Shown in pieces: positions 9,375 to 16,670 of a stretch of DNA of 64,000 nt. Source of the stretch: Pinibacter aurantiacus. GTDB lineage: Bacteria > Bacteroidota > Bacteroidia > Chitinophagales > Chitinophagaceae. The stretch lies in NCBI RefSeq assembly GCF_019130065.1, contig NZ_JAHSPG010000016.1, forward strand, positions 372,001 to 436,000, read 5' to 3'. Numbering within the stretch: position 1 is the first letter of the stretch; every line of letters begins with the position of its first letter. Both the position numbers and the translations under genes were made by a program. Under the pieces are notes generated by a model. That model was not told the DNA's origin, did no database searches, and saw nothing but the letters and a program-made list of their open reading frames with translations.

Positions 9375-9809
9375 CTACATCGTTACTTCCCACTCATCTT
9401 CGATAATTTTCCAGTCGTTAAACACTTCTGTGCCTCCACGAATTTTCCAGTCGGAATCAATGGTCAGTTTTGAGCTGATGCCACCACGCGGATTACAAAT
9501 CATAACAATCCTTAGCCTTGAAGGTTGATAAACGGCCATAAGATCTTCGTAAATAATATTGATCAGTCTTTCGTAACTCACTACGATGTTCCTTAGTTGG
9601 AAAACATAGTGTTTCAGGGACTTGAGTTCAATGATACTTTTTCCCGGATAAAAAGTAAGATAGATCACTGCAAAATCAGGCTGCTCCTTTACTCCAAGAA
9701 AAGTGAACTCAGGAATTTTTGTTTTTATTTCGTACGCCTGGTTCGTAGGGTTTGGAATAGCAACGAGTAAATTCCTGTCGATATCTTTATACGTTTTTAT
9801 AGCGCTCAT
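9375..9809 (-). CDS. QueF-like T-fold protein lacking the catalytic cysteine
   Basis: Protein of 144 residues resembling the unimodular nitrile reductase QueF (preQ0 to preQ1). Matching landmarks are PEFTFLGVKEQPDFAVIY (QueF: PEFTSLCPxxGQPDFA), ELKSLKHYVF (the E-S/L-K-S-x-K substrate motif), FRN-like LRN, and RGGIS. The cysteine that forms the thioimide adduct is Gly here (LCP becomes LGV), and the active-site His of FHED is Tyr (SYER). The following Asp of QPDFA is kept. It is therefore unlikely to be a normal QueF. Gene position between the trans-sulfuration enzyme and hom, behind a SAM riboswitch, suggests a role tied to methionine metabolism; function unknown. Confidence 0.78.
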   Translation of the reverse strand: MSAIKTYKDIDRNLLVAIPNPTNQAYEIKTKIPEFTFLGVKEQPDFAVIYLTFYPGKSIIELKSLKHYVFQLRNIVVSYERLINIIYEDLMAVYQPSRLRIVMICNPRGGISSKLTIDSDWKIRGGTEVFNDWKIIEDEWEVTM

Positions 9810-9823
9810 TTGTTGTTAATTAA

Positions 9824-9900
9824 GTAAAAAGTAAAAAGGCAAAAGTCAAAATATTAAGCTGCCGTTTTTTGATTTTTTAATTTTGAATTTTGATTTTCCA
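9824..9900. repeat. heptad-word hairpin overlapping the end of the trans-sulfuration gene
   Basis: Left arm AGTAAAA AGGCAAA AGTCAAA words; right arm the complements of AATCAAA ATTCAAA ATTAAAA. The right arm encodes the last residues of the enzyme ([10 protein letters not shown]) and the loop holds its stop codon. Confidence 0.75.
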
Positions 9901-11038
9901 ACGTTTCAAATGTTTGTTTCAAATCATTGATCAAGTCATTCGCATCTTCCAAACCAACGCTCAATCTTATCAGGCTGTCATTCACGCCATTTGCTCTGCG
10001 TTTATCTGCTGGAATGGATTTGTGAGTCATTTGCGCAGGATGGCATAGTAGGCTTTTTACACCGCCGAGACTTTCTGCCAGCTTGAATAAACTGGTTGAA
10101 GTTACAAACGCTGCAGCTGCTTCTTCGGTGTCATTTTTCAAGGTAAATGATACCACACCACCAAAGGCTTTTTGTTGCGCAGCAGCCAATTCGTGTTGAG
10201 GATGGCTCTTTAAACCAGGATAAAAAACTTTGTCCACTGCAGGATGGGATTCAAGGAAAGTCGCTACAGCCAAAGCATTGCGGCTATGCTCTTTTACACG
10301 CAAATGCAAAGTTTCAATACCTCTTATCAAAAGGAAACTATCAAACGGGCCTAGAATATTGCCACATGCGTTTTGATAGAATTTTATTTGTTCGCCGAGT
10401 TCTTTTGTTTTTGTTACTACAACACCTGCGATTACATCGCTGTGGCCACCCAGATATTTTGTGGCGCTGTGTACTACGATATCCGCGCCAAGATCGAGCG
10501 GGTTCTGCAGTACGGGCGTTGCAAATGTATTGTCTACGCAAAGCAAGATGTTTTGTTGTTTAGCCAGTTTTGCGATTGCTGTGATGTCAGAGATCTTAAG
10601 GGTAGGATTGGTAGGTGTTTCAAGCCAGATCAATTTTGTTTTTGGAGTAATGGCGTTGAAAACCTCTTCTACTTTTGTAGTATCAACATAGGTAACGTTG
10701 ATGCCGAATTTTTTGTACACTTTTTCAAACAGACGAAACGCGCCACCGTAAATATCGTCAACGGCCACAATTTCATCGCCGCTTTCAAGCAACTTTACAA
10801 CGGCATCGATTGCTGCAAGGCCGCTGGCGAAGGCAAGACCAAACTCGCCATGCTCAAGTTCCGCTACTAAATTCTCCAATGTTTTACGAGTGGGATTGTT
10901 ACTGCGTGAGTAATCAAATCCTTTGTTAACGCCCGGTGCTTCCTGCTCAAAGGTGGATGTTTGATAAATAGGAACTGCGATTGCGCCTGTAAGTTCATCT
11001 ACCGGAATGCTGTGAATAAGTTTTGTTGTTGCCTGCAT
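9854..11038 (-). CDS. metB: PLP-dependent trans-sulfuration enzyme, cystathionine gamma-synthase type
   Basis: Cys/Met-metabolism PLP enzyme of 394 residues, the family's usual length being about 380-390. Residues seen: YSRSNNPTR (PLP phosphate contact from a neighbouring subunit), ETPTNPT, DNTFATP (Asp binding the pyridine N) and [12 protein letters not shown] with the Schiff-base Lys. SAM-riboswitch control and the neighbouring hom point to synthesis of methionine precursors (cystathionine gamma-synthase or O-acylhomoserine sulfhydrylase) rather than cysteine breakdown, but the family cannot be split safely by eye. The last 10-15 residues ([10 protein letters not shown], then TAA) come from a repeat hairpin, so the native tail was probably replaced. 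Confidence 0.88.
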   Translation of the reverse strand: MQATTKLIHSIPVDELTGAIAVPIYQTSTFEQEAPGVNKGFDYSRSNNPTRKTLENLVAELEHGEFGLAFASGLAAIDAVVKLLESGDEIVAVDDIYGGAFRLFEKVYKKFGINVTYVDTTKVEEVFNAITPKTKLIWLETPTNPTLKISDITAIAKLAKQQNILLCVDNTFATPVLQNPLDLGADIVVHSATKYLGGHSDVIAGVVVTKTKELGEQIKFYQNACGNILGPFDSFLLIRGIETLHLRVKEHSRNALAVATFLESHPAVDKVFYPGLKSHPQHELAAAQQKAFGGVVSFTLKNDTEEAAAAFVTSTSLFKLAESLGGVKSLLCHPAQMTHKSIPADKRRANGVNDSLIRLSVGLEDANDLINDLKQTFETLENQNSKLKNQKTAA

Positions 11039-11182
11039 TGTTAAACAGTTTTTGTGCTTCGCTGTGCGAAACGATTGATAATTGATTAAACATTGTTTTG
11101 TCGGAAAACTTATGCAGAAAGGATTACCGGAAATGCTGTTTTGTTTGATACTGTGCCGGGTTGGCGATAAGTGTATAAAACA

Positions 11183-11216
11183 AAAAAGCGCTTCCGATAA
11201 ATCAGAAGCGCTTTAA
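11183..11216 (-). terminator. intrinsic terminator of the SAM riboswitch expression platform
   Basis: Minus-strand stem AAAGCGCTTC...GGAAGCGC followed by TTTTTTG, 35 nt downstream of the aptamer and about 145 nt before the trans-sulfuration gene. High SAM would favour this stop. Confidence 0.88.
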
Positions 11217-11250
11217 ATATTGTAAGTAAAAATTGTAAAGCATTATCTGA

Positions 11251-11369
11251 CTTATCTGTCCCGAATAAAATCCATCGGGGTGGAATTGGCACCTTACTTC
11301 TTCGATGTGAATCGAATTGCAGGTTGCCAAGGCTTCAAAGGGCCATGTCCCTCAGCCTTTCTTGATAAG
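11251..11369 (-). promoter_or_regulatory. SAM-I (S-box) riboswitch aptamer
   Basis: Minus strand: CTTATCAAGAAAGGCTGAGG with the GAGGGA core, then GGCCC, GAAGCC and GGCAACC, and later AAGGTGCCAATTCC. These are the conserved S-box segments in the right order. The P1 helix pairs CTTATC at the 5' end (11364-11369) with GATAAG at 11251-11256. It controls the metB-type, QueF-like and hom genes by attenuation. Confidence 0.95.
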
Positions 11370-11389
11370 TAATCTATAAAGAACTGGCG

Positions 11390-11397
11390 CAAAGATA
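11390..11397 (-). promoter_or_regulatory. -7 box of the methionine operon
   Basis: TATCTTTG on the minus strand fits TAnnTTTG; a TTG lies about 21 nt upstream (in CATTTGG). It is about 20 nt before the riboswitch 5' end. Confidence 0.65.
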
Positions 11398-11401
11398 AGG
11401 T

Positions 11402-11470
11402 TACATATTTCAAATTTCCAAATGGAATTTGGGGAATTGAAAATTGAAAGTTGAAAATTGAAAATGGAAT
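11402..11470. repeat. heptad-word repeat, TTGAAAA family
   Basis: Tandem TTGAAAA/TTGAAAG words at 11436-11465 preceded by TTTCAAATTTCC words that can pair partly with them. Located between the YhcG-type gene (3' end) and the SAM riboswitch promoter. Confidence 0.55.
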
Positions 11471-11538
11471 TGCGTTTTTGCCGGTTGGTTATCAATTACT
11501 TATGGGTTTAATAGAAGAAGTAAATTTTTTCTATGTTT

Positions 11539-12552
11539 TTAAAGTAAATCTCCTACGGTATCAATTTTTTCCAATTCTTTTTTTACTTCTGCGATTAATT
11601 GCTGTTCGGTTGGTAAATACAAATGATATTTACTGGCTATGATAGACTTGTTATTTTCAGGCAAAGTGATTTTTACGACTGCGTCATTTTTGTCGGTGCA
11701 TAGGATAATGCCAATGGTAGGGCTTTCAAAATCTTGTTTCTCAAATCTGTCAAAGTAGTTAACATACATTTGCAGTTGGCCTATATCTTCATGGGAAAGC
11801 TTTTGCGTTTTTATTTCAACGATTACAAAGCACTGAAGCAGACGATTATATAGCACTAAGTCAATAAAAAAATCATCACCTTCAAGATGAATTCGTTTTT
11901 GTCTCGCAATAAATGCGAACCCGTTACCTATCTCCAACAAGAACTCTTGCAAATGAGTTATTATAGCGCTTTCGAGGTCTTTTTCATAGTAGGCCGATTC
12001 CCTTTTTAAACCTAAAAATTCGAGAATCATTGGGTCTTTGATTATTTCTTTGGCATTAGTTGGCAGTTTTTCTTTCCGAGCCACAGCCAAAACTGATGAA
12101 ATATCATTACTCAATAACAAACGCCCAAATAGCTGACTATTTATTTGTCTTTCCAATTGTCTGGCTGTCCAGTTATTCTTTTCAGTTTCAGCCATATAAA
12201 ATGCTCTTTTTTCTTCATGTTCAATACGAATAAAGGATCGATAGTGAGTCCAACTAAATTGCGAACGCACTGCGTTCGCAATTGGGAACCTGCGAAAAAA
12301 TTGTCTGCAAAGTTGCAGTTGTCTTGTTGAAAATCCACTGCCAAGTTCCGGCTGCAGCTCTTTTGATAAAGATTTAATCAGGAAATCACCATATGCTGCC
12401 CGGTTTTTCCCATGTTGCTCCTCTTCAAAAATAATTTTGCCAATGTTCCAATACATTAACACTCTTTCATGATCTACAGATTTCGTAGCCTTGTCTCTCG
12501 CGGTGGATATAACAGTTAATATCTGTTGTAGAAGTTCTTTCTTTAAATGCAT
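11539..12552 (-). CDS. YhcG/DUF1016-type PD-(D/E)XK nuclease-domain protein
   Basis: Protein of 337 residues. The N-terminal half is the DUF1016 helical domain (YWNIGKIIFEEEQHG, GFSTRQLQLCRQF, SWTHYRSF). The C-terminal half is a PD-(D/E)XK fold with FIDLVLYN followed by VIVEIK, the Asp and Glu-X-Lys of the active site. Relatives are found as solitary genes or in restriction-like and other defence neighbourhoods; a nuclease role is inferred, not shown. Here it is solitary. A 27-bp perfect palindrome lies in the coding sequence at 12257-12283 (residues IANAVRSQ). Confidence 0.85.
   Translation of the reverse strand: MHLKKELLQQILTVISTARDKATKSVDHERVLMYWNIGKIIFEEEQHGKNRAAYGDFLIKSLSKELQPELGSGFSTRQLQLCRQFFRRFPIANAVRSQFSWTHYRSFIRIEHEEKRAFYMAETEKNNWTARQLERQINSQLFGRLLLSNDISSVLAVARKEKLPTNAKEIIKDPMILEFLGLKRESAYYEKDLESAIITHLQEFLLEIGNGFAFIARQKRIHLEGDDFFIDLVLYNRLLQCFVIVEIKTQKLSHEDIGQLQMYVNYFDRFEKQDFESPTIGIILCTDKNDAVVKITLPENNKSIIASKYHLYLPTEQQLIAEVKKELEKIDTVGDLL
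12257..12283. repeat. perfect palindrome inside the YhcG-type gene
   Basis: Arms AATTGCGAACGCA and TGCGTTCGCAATT around a single C. In frame it encodes IANAVRSQ directly before the conserved SWTHY motif. The core resembles the GCGAA...TTCGC palindrome after ppc at 47404-47422. Confidence 0.8.
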
Positions 12553-12681
12553 TTAATTATTGTTTAATGCATTTGGTCACGGTACACAGTTAAGAAGAAG
12601 TTGTAAAATTAAGGCGAGATCAATTTACTATCAACTAGTAAGAAAGTCGATTTAGGTAAATAGCCAACAAATAAGAACATG

Positions 12682-12689
12682 TATTTTTG
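12682..12689 (+). promoter_or_regulatory. -7 box of the WYL regulator gene
   Basis: TATTTTTG fits TAnnTTTG and lies 17 nt before the TTG start codon, implying a very short leader. Confidence 0.5.
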
Positions 12690-12706
12690 CCAACAAACAA
12701 CAACCA

Positions 12707-13660
12707 TTGAACCGGATAGACAGATTAAGCGCCATTTTGATTCATTTGCAAAGCAAACGACGAGTGACCGCACAAGAAATTGCCGAGCGCTTCGAGATTA
12801 GTTTGCGAAGCGTATACCGCGATGTAAAAGCCCTGCAGGAGAGTGGGGTGCCGATAATAGGCGAATCGGGCATTGGCTATTCGGTGATGGAAGGCTACCG
12901 TTTGCCGCCGGTTATGTTCACTAATGAAGAAGCCAGTTCTCTTTTGCTTGCGGGAAAATTGGCGGAGATTTCCACGGATCCTGTTGTGAAAAAGCATTTT
13001 GAAAATGCGTTGTACAAAATCAAATCTGTACTACGTTATACCGACAAAGAACAAATTGAAGCATTGGAAGAAAATGTTGTTGTTCTCCCTTCTTCTTACA
13101 ACACCAGCAAAGATGCGAACGCGCAATACCTGAGCGAGCTACAAAGGGCAATGGTGACAAAAAGAGTGGTGCATATGGAATATTGCAAGGCTTATGACAC
13201 CACTGTTGAAGCGAGGGATATTGAGCCTATAGGCTTGTGTTATTATGGAAATGCATGGCATTGCATCGCGTGGTGCAGGCTACGCAATGATTACAGGGAT
13301 TTTAAGATGAGCCGCATTGTAAAATTGTACGTAACCGATACCGCATTTGACAACTCCTCACACCCATCTATAAGCGAGTATCTAAGCAAGATGACAACAA
13401 GGGAGAAGCAGCTTTCTGAGATTGTCATCAGGATAAGAAAAGATGTTGCCAGGTACATTGGCGAGCAAAAGTATTATTATGGATTTGTGTCTGAAGAAAT
13501 TTGCGAAAGCGATGTAAGACTGACTTTCCTAACCTCTTACCCGGATATGTTTGCTCGCTGGATCTTAATGTTTACTGATGCGCTCATCATTGAATCTCCA
13601 GCTGATTTTAAAGCTCAGGTTAAAGAAATGTGTGAGAAGTTGTACAGGCATCATGTGTGA
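12707..13660 (+). CDS. HTH/WYL-domain transcriptional regulator (YafY type)
   Basis: Protein of 317 residues. The N-terminal winged helix is of DeoR/HTH_11 type (RVTAQEIAERFEISLRSVYRDVKAL, about 19-43), a conserved YSVMEGYRLPPV hinge follows, and the WYL domain spans about 135-215 (ARDIEPIGLCYYGNAWHCIAWC). WYL domains sense ligands or nucleic acids. The start codon is TTG; the family N-terminus MNRIDRLSAIL leaves no better choice. It precedes a GyrI-like ligand-binding protein and an AHSA1 protein on the same strand, a common arrangement that hints at shared control, although a repeat hairpin separates it from them. Confidence 0.88.
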   Translation: MNRIDRLSAILIHLQSKRRVTAQEIAERFEISLRSVYRDVKALQESGVPIIGESGIGYSVMEGYRLPPVMFTNEEASSLLLAGKLAEISTDPVVKKHFENALYKIKSVLRYTDKEQIEALEENVVVLPSSYNTSKDANAQYLSELQRAMVTKRVVHMEYCKAYDTTVEARDIEPIGLCYYGNAWHCIAWCRLRNDYRDFKMSRIVKLYVTDTAFDNSSHPSISEYLSKMTTREKQLSEIVIRIRKDVARYIGEQKYYYGFVSEEICESDVRLTFLTSYPDMFARWILMFTDALIIESPADFKAQVKEMCEKLYRHHV

Positions 13661-13710
13661 TTTCTGCCGCATTCGATATTTAAATTAAGAGTCAATACTG
13701 CCGACGATCA

Positions 13711-13818
13711 AAGTTTACCACTTAGACACTAAGGACACTAGCCAGCACTAAGAGTCGCCTTAATTTTAAAGAAACCCTTAGTGAATCTTGTGTCTTTAGT
13801 GTCTAAGTGGTAAACTCA
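13711..13818. repeat. CACTAAG-word hairpin with GTTTACCAC termini
   Basis: Left arm GTTTACCACTTAGACACTAA and further CACTA words; right arm CTTAGTG and TTAGTGTCTAAGTGGTAAAC. The outermost bases are complementary (GTTTACCACTTAG against CTAAGTGGTAAAC), giving the element sharp ends. Two related copies occur at 30069 and 62472. Confidence 0.85.
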
Positions 13819-13903
13819 AAAGCGGAGCTTTTTTCTCTCTTCAAAAACTTCCTGACATAAGGCTGTCACTCCTGCATTGTTGTTTTGTGTAAAATAACAC
13901 ACC

Positions 13904-14362
13904 ATGCAAGTCAAAACAATGCCGCCAATGACCGTTCTGTATTACACAACGAAAACCACTTTTGCAGGATTGGAAGAGATAATAGGTAAGGTTCCGCAGC
14001 AGCTTCAAAATGAGGCCAACCGTCTACAACTCTTTATTTCAGGGCCTCAGTATTGGTTTTATTTTGGAGCCGATGGCAAGCCGGATACGGAATTTACCCT
14101 TGAAGTTGCGCTTCCTGTTAAAGGCGATGTCAATCAAGCAACCGGTTATCAGTTCAAACACTTATCGCCGTTCAAATGCGTTGCAGCAACTCATGAAGGA
14201 GGGTGGGATCAATTGCATCTTACTTACGGAAAGATAATTCCCTGGTTGTTTTCGCAAGGCATGCAAATGGCAAATGATCTTGAGTGCAGGGAAATGTATG
14301 TAAATGTGGATTTTGATGAACAGGAAAACAATTTAACCGAAGTGCTCGTCGGTATCAAATAA
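13904..14362 (+). CDS. GyrI-like / AraC effector-binding-domain protein
   Basis: A stand-alone GyrI-like small-molecule-binding domain of 152 residues (VLYYTTKTTFAGLEEIIGKV at the front, then FTLEVALPV and CVAATHEGGWDQLHLTYGKI). No DNA-binding part. In this family two SHS2 modules form a ligand pocket; the ligand is unknown. It is followed after 14 nt by an AHSA1 gene, so the two are probably co-transcribed. Confidence 0.82.
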   Translation: MQVKTMPPMTVLYYTTKTTFAGLEEIIGKVPQQLQNEANRLQLFISGPQYWFYFGADGKPDTEFTLEVALPVKGDVNQATGYQFKHLSPFKCVAATHEGGWDQLHLTYGKIIPWLFSQGMQMANDLECREMYVNVDFDEQENNLTEVLVGIK

Positions 14363-14376
14363 TTCAAACGCGATTT

Positions 14377-14808
14377 ATGGAAACCGAATTAAGCATAGAA
14401 CGCTCTTTGTCGTTGCCCGCAACAAAGGATAATGTTTGGCAGGCATTGACAGATCCGGATTTCACAAGGCAATACATGTTCAATTGCGACGTGATCACTG
14501 ATTGGCAGGAGGGAAGTATGGTGCTTTGGGTTGGAAGATATGCAGGTTACGAAGCGTTTCAAAAGGGATTGGTGATGAAATGTGTTCCGTGTAAAGAATT
14601 GAAATATTCCTTTTTCGATCCCTACTATGAATGTGAAGATGAGCTTCGCAATTATGTGCACGTTTCTTATAAATTGGAAGAAGAGGATCACAGCACAAAG
14701 CTGGTAACAACGATAGATAACTTTGGAGCAAACTACAATCGTTATTCGCAGGTTAAACACTCGTGGGATGAGGAGGTATTGCCTGGATTAGAAAGCCTGT
14801 TTAAATAA
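14377..14808 (+). CDS. SRPBCC/AHSA1-family protein
   Basis: START-like helix-grip domain of 143 residues: RSLSLPATKDNVWQALTDPD at the N-terminus (the typical AHSA1 opening), DWQEGSMVLW in the middle, and a long C-terminal helix after KHSWDEEVLPGLESLF. Such domains bind hydrophobic ligands; function here unknown. Co-directional with the GyrI-like gene and the WYL regulator. Confidence 0.82.
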   Translation: METELSIERSLSLPATKDNVWQALTDPDFTRQYMFNCDVITDWQEGSMVLWVGRYAGYEAFQKGLVMKCVPCKELKYSFFDPYYECEDELRNYVHVSYKLEEEDHSTKLVTTIDNFGANYNRYSQVKHSWDEEVLPGLESLFK

Positions 14809-14812
14809 CAAT

Positions 14813-14978
14813 GAACGCAGATGAGGAAGAACGCTGATTTTCAAGATTGTCATGATTGATCAAGATTTTTTATTTCGGATTTGAGATAAATGCAATGCTC
14901 AAACTTTAAATCTAAATATCAAATCATCATTAATCATGACAATCTTGAAAATCTGCGTTCCGTTCTTCTGCGTTCCGG
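14813..14978. repeat. long imperfect inverted repeat (AACGCAGAT / CAAGATTGTCATGATT)
   Basis: About 60-nt arms: AACGCAGATGAGGAAGAACG then ATTTTCAAGATTGTCATGAT on the left, and the complementary segments on the right ending 4 nt before the stop of the beta-barrel gene. It lies between convergent genes and starts 5 nt after the AHSA1 stop. Confidence 0.85.
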
Positions 14979-14981
14979 TTT

Positions 14982-15632
14982 TTAAAATCTATAGCCTACA
15001 GAAAGTCCGAAGCCCGTGTTTTTAACAGAAGCAGACGATTTACTATCGCCGGATGTAAGTTCAGGCGCTATGTTTGCTAGACCAAGTTGAGCGTTTAACT
15101 GGAAGGAAAGATTGCTGGCAAATTCATAACCAATCAATAAATTTCCGCCCGCATCAACTCTTTTGAAGTAAGCTCCCTGATTGGCGAAGAATTCCAGTGA
15201 GGAAGTACTCTTTGTAAAAGTTACGGCCTTGTTACCCACTTTGCCGCCTACGCCAAAACCGATATAAGGTCCTACGCCCAAAAGCAAATGCCCGTCACCC
15301 AGGTCTGGTTTGTATAATGCATACACCGGTACCTCAATGTATCCGAGATTGACTTTATTATCTCCGGATTTTGCTCCTTTAGTTGTATATAAAATGCCGG
15401 GTTGAATAAACCAATCCGTTCCAATAGGAATTTCGGCGTTTACACCAACATTAAATTTTAAGAGCGGATCATTGTCCAGTTTGTTATTTAGGTAATCATG
15501 GCCGTTGATATTTTGAAGATCAACACCAGCTCTGATGCCAAAAGTAACAGCTTGTTCCGTTTTTTTCGATTGAGCGTTCGCTCCTGCTATTGACAATGCT
15601 ATTAATGTGATTGCGGTAAGAACACGTTTCAT
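14982..15632 (-). CDS. outer-membrane beta-barrel (PF13568-type porin-family) protein
   Basis: Protein of 216 residues with a signal peptide (about 1-20, ending GANAQ), FGIRAGVDLQNI as the first strand, alternating aromatic/polar strands and a C-terminal aromatic residue (GLSVGYRF) expected for BAM-dependent insertion. It follows the OmpA-like gene by 30 nt and is probably in one operon with it. Transport function is not established for this family. Confidence 0.85.
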   Translation of the reverse strand: MKRVLTAITLIALSIAGANAQSKKTEQAVTFGIRAGVDLQNINGHDYLNNKLDNDPLLKFNVGVNAEIPIGTDWFIQPGILYTTKGAKSGDNKVNLGYIEVPVYALYKPDLGDGHLLLGVGPYIGFGVGGKVGNKAVTFTKSTSSLEFFANQGAYFKRVDAGGNLLIGYEFASNLSFQLNAQLGLANIAPELTSGDSKSSASVKNTGFGLSVGYRF

Positions 15633-15662
15633 AGTTCAATGATTTTTTAGAATTGTTGTTTA

Positions 15663-16346
15663 TTATTTCTGTCCCGCCTGTTGCTTTGCTTCCTGCTGCA
15701 TTTTTTCATTTGCAGTGATGATAAATTCTACACGACGGTTTTGCGCACGTCCTTCAGCTGTTGCGTTAGGATATTTTGGAACATCGGGACCATAACCCTT
15801 TGTTGTAACACGTGCCGAGTTGATATTATGATCTAGCAAATAGTTTGCCACAGCAATCGCGCGGTTTACAGATAGTGTTTGGTTGTATGCTTTTGTACCA
15901 GTGCTGTCTGTGTGACCTTGCACTTCGATATCTGTATCCGGATATGTGTTAAGGATAGTGATCAATTTGTTGAGGCTTTCTTTCGATTGATCAGAAAGGT
16001 CAAATTTATTTACCTTGAACAGAACCGCGCTGTTGAATTCAACCATAATACCTTCGCCCACTCTTTCCACTTTTGCGTCAGGTACGGTTTGTTTAATTTG
16101 CTCAGCTTGTTTATCCATATTGCGTCCAATGATCGCACCACCTGCACCACCAACCACGGCTCCGATAATAGCGCCGAGACCTGCATTGCCGGCTACTTTG
16201 CCAATTATTGCACCTGCAGCAGCACCCCCGGCTGTTCCTATCACTGCACCTTTCTCTGTTCTGTTCATCTTGTTAACTGTGCTACATCCTGAAGCCAAAA
16301 TCAAAAGGGCCATGCTACCAAATAGAACGCTTTTTACTTTTTTCAT
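15663..16346 (-). CDS. OmpA-family lipoprotein with glycine-zipper segment
   Basis: Protein of 227 residues. Lipobox LASGC (Cys about 21), then a Gly/Ala-rich glycine-zipper region (about 33-75), then an OmpA C-terminal peptidoglycan-binding domain (about 105-215: VQGHTDSTGTKAYN with the conserved Asp, and GRAQNRRVEF with the Arg that clamps diaminopimelate). It links the outer membrane to the cell wall. First gene of a pair with the beta-barrel. Its promoter region has the GGAACAATTTTTTTAAC box shared with stress genes in this window. Confidence 0.9.
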   Translation of the reverse strand: MKKVKSVLFGSMALLILASGCSTVNKMNRTEKGAVIGTAGGAAAGAIIGKVAGNAGLGAIIGAVVGGAGGAIIGRNMDKQAEQIKQTVPDAKVERVGEGIMVEFNSAVLFKVNKFDLSDQSKESLNKLITILNTYPDTDIEVQGHTDSTGTKAYNQTLSVNRAIAVANYLLDHNINSARVTTKGYGPDVPKYPNATAEGRAQNRRVEFIITANEKMQQEAKQQAGQK

Positions 16347-16398
16347 ACACTTTGGGTTTTATTACAATAAAATTTTATTTCGAAATGTTGTTTATCAA

Positions 16399-16424
16399 AT
16401 AGTTAAAAAAATTGTTCCTCAGCT
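16399..16424 (-). promoter_or_regulatory. stress-type promoter box of the OmpA-like gene
   Basis: Minus strand GAGGAACAATTTTTTTAAC about 70 nt before the start. It matches the GG-x-ACA plus T-tract box seen before YtxH, DUF1328, the 101-residue protein and others; GAGGAA here overlaps the box. Confidence 0.5.
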
Positions 16425-16587
16425 GTAAGTATTTGGGAATAAAATACCGATATAAGAGAAGGGGGTAACCCGTTTTGGGTTGCGCATAATAAGTTGCGCT
16501 CTATGTGCTGGATCATAGGCTGGATTCTATTTAAGGCCGCAAATGTAAATAATTCATACAAACATTAGATGAGTAAAAGTCCTATAA

Positions 16588-16620
16588 GCAAAAAAAATCC
16601 GGGCAATATGCCCGGACTTT
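16588..16620 (-). terminator. intrinsic terminator of the LDTVP-repeat gene
   Basis: Minus-strand stem AAAGTCCGGGC...GCCCGGATT running into TTTTTTT, 50 nt after the stop codon. Confidence 0.88.
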
Positions 16621-16670
16621 ATATTGGTCGAATATCAGAATTTTGGATGGCTTAATGGTCTTGGATTTTA

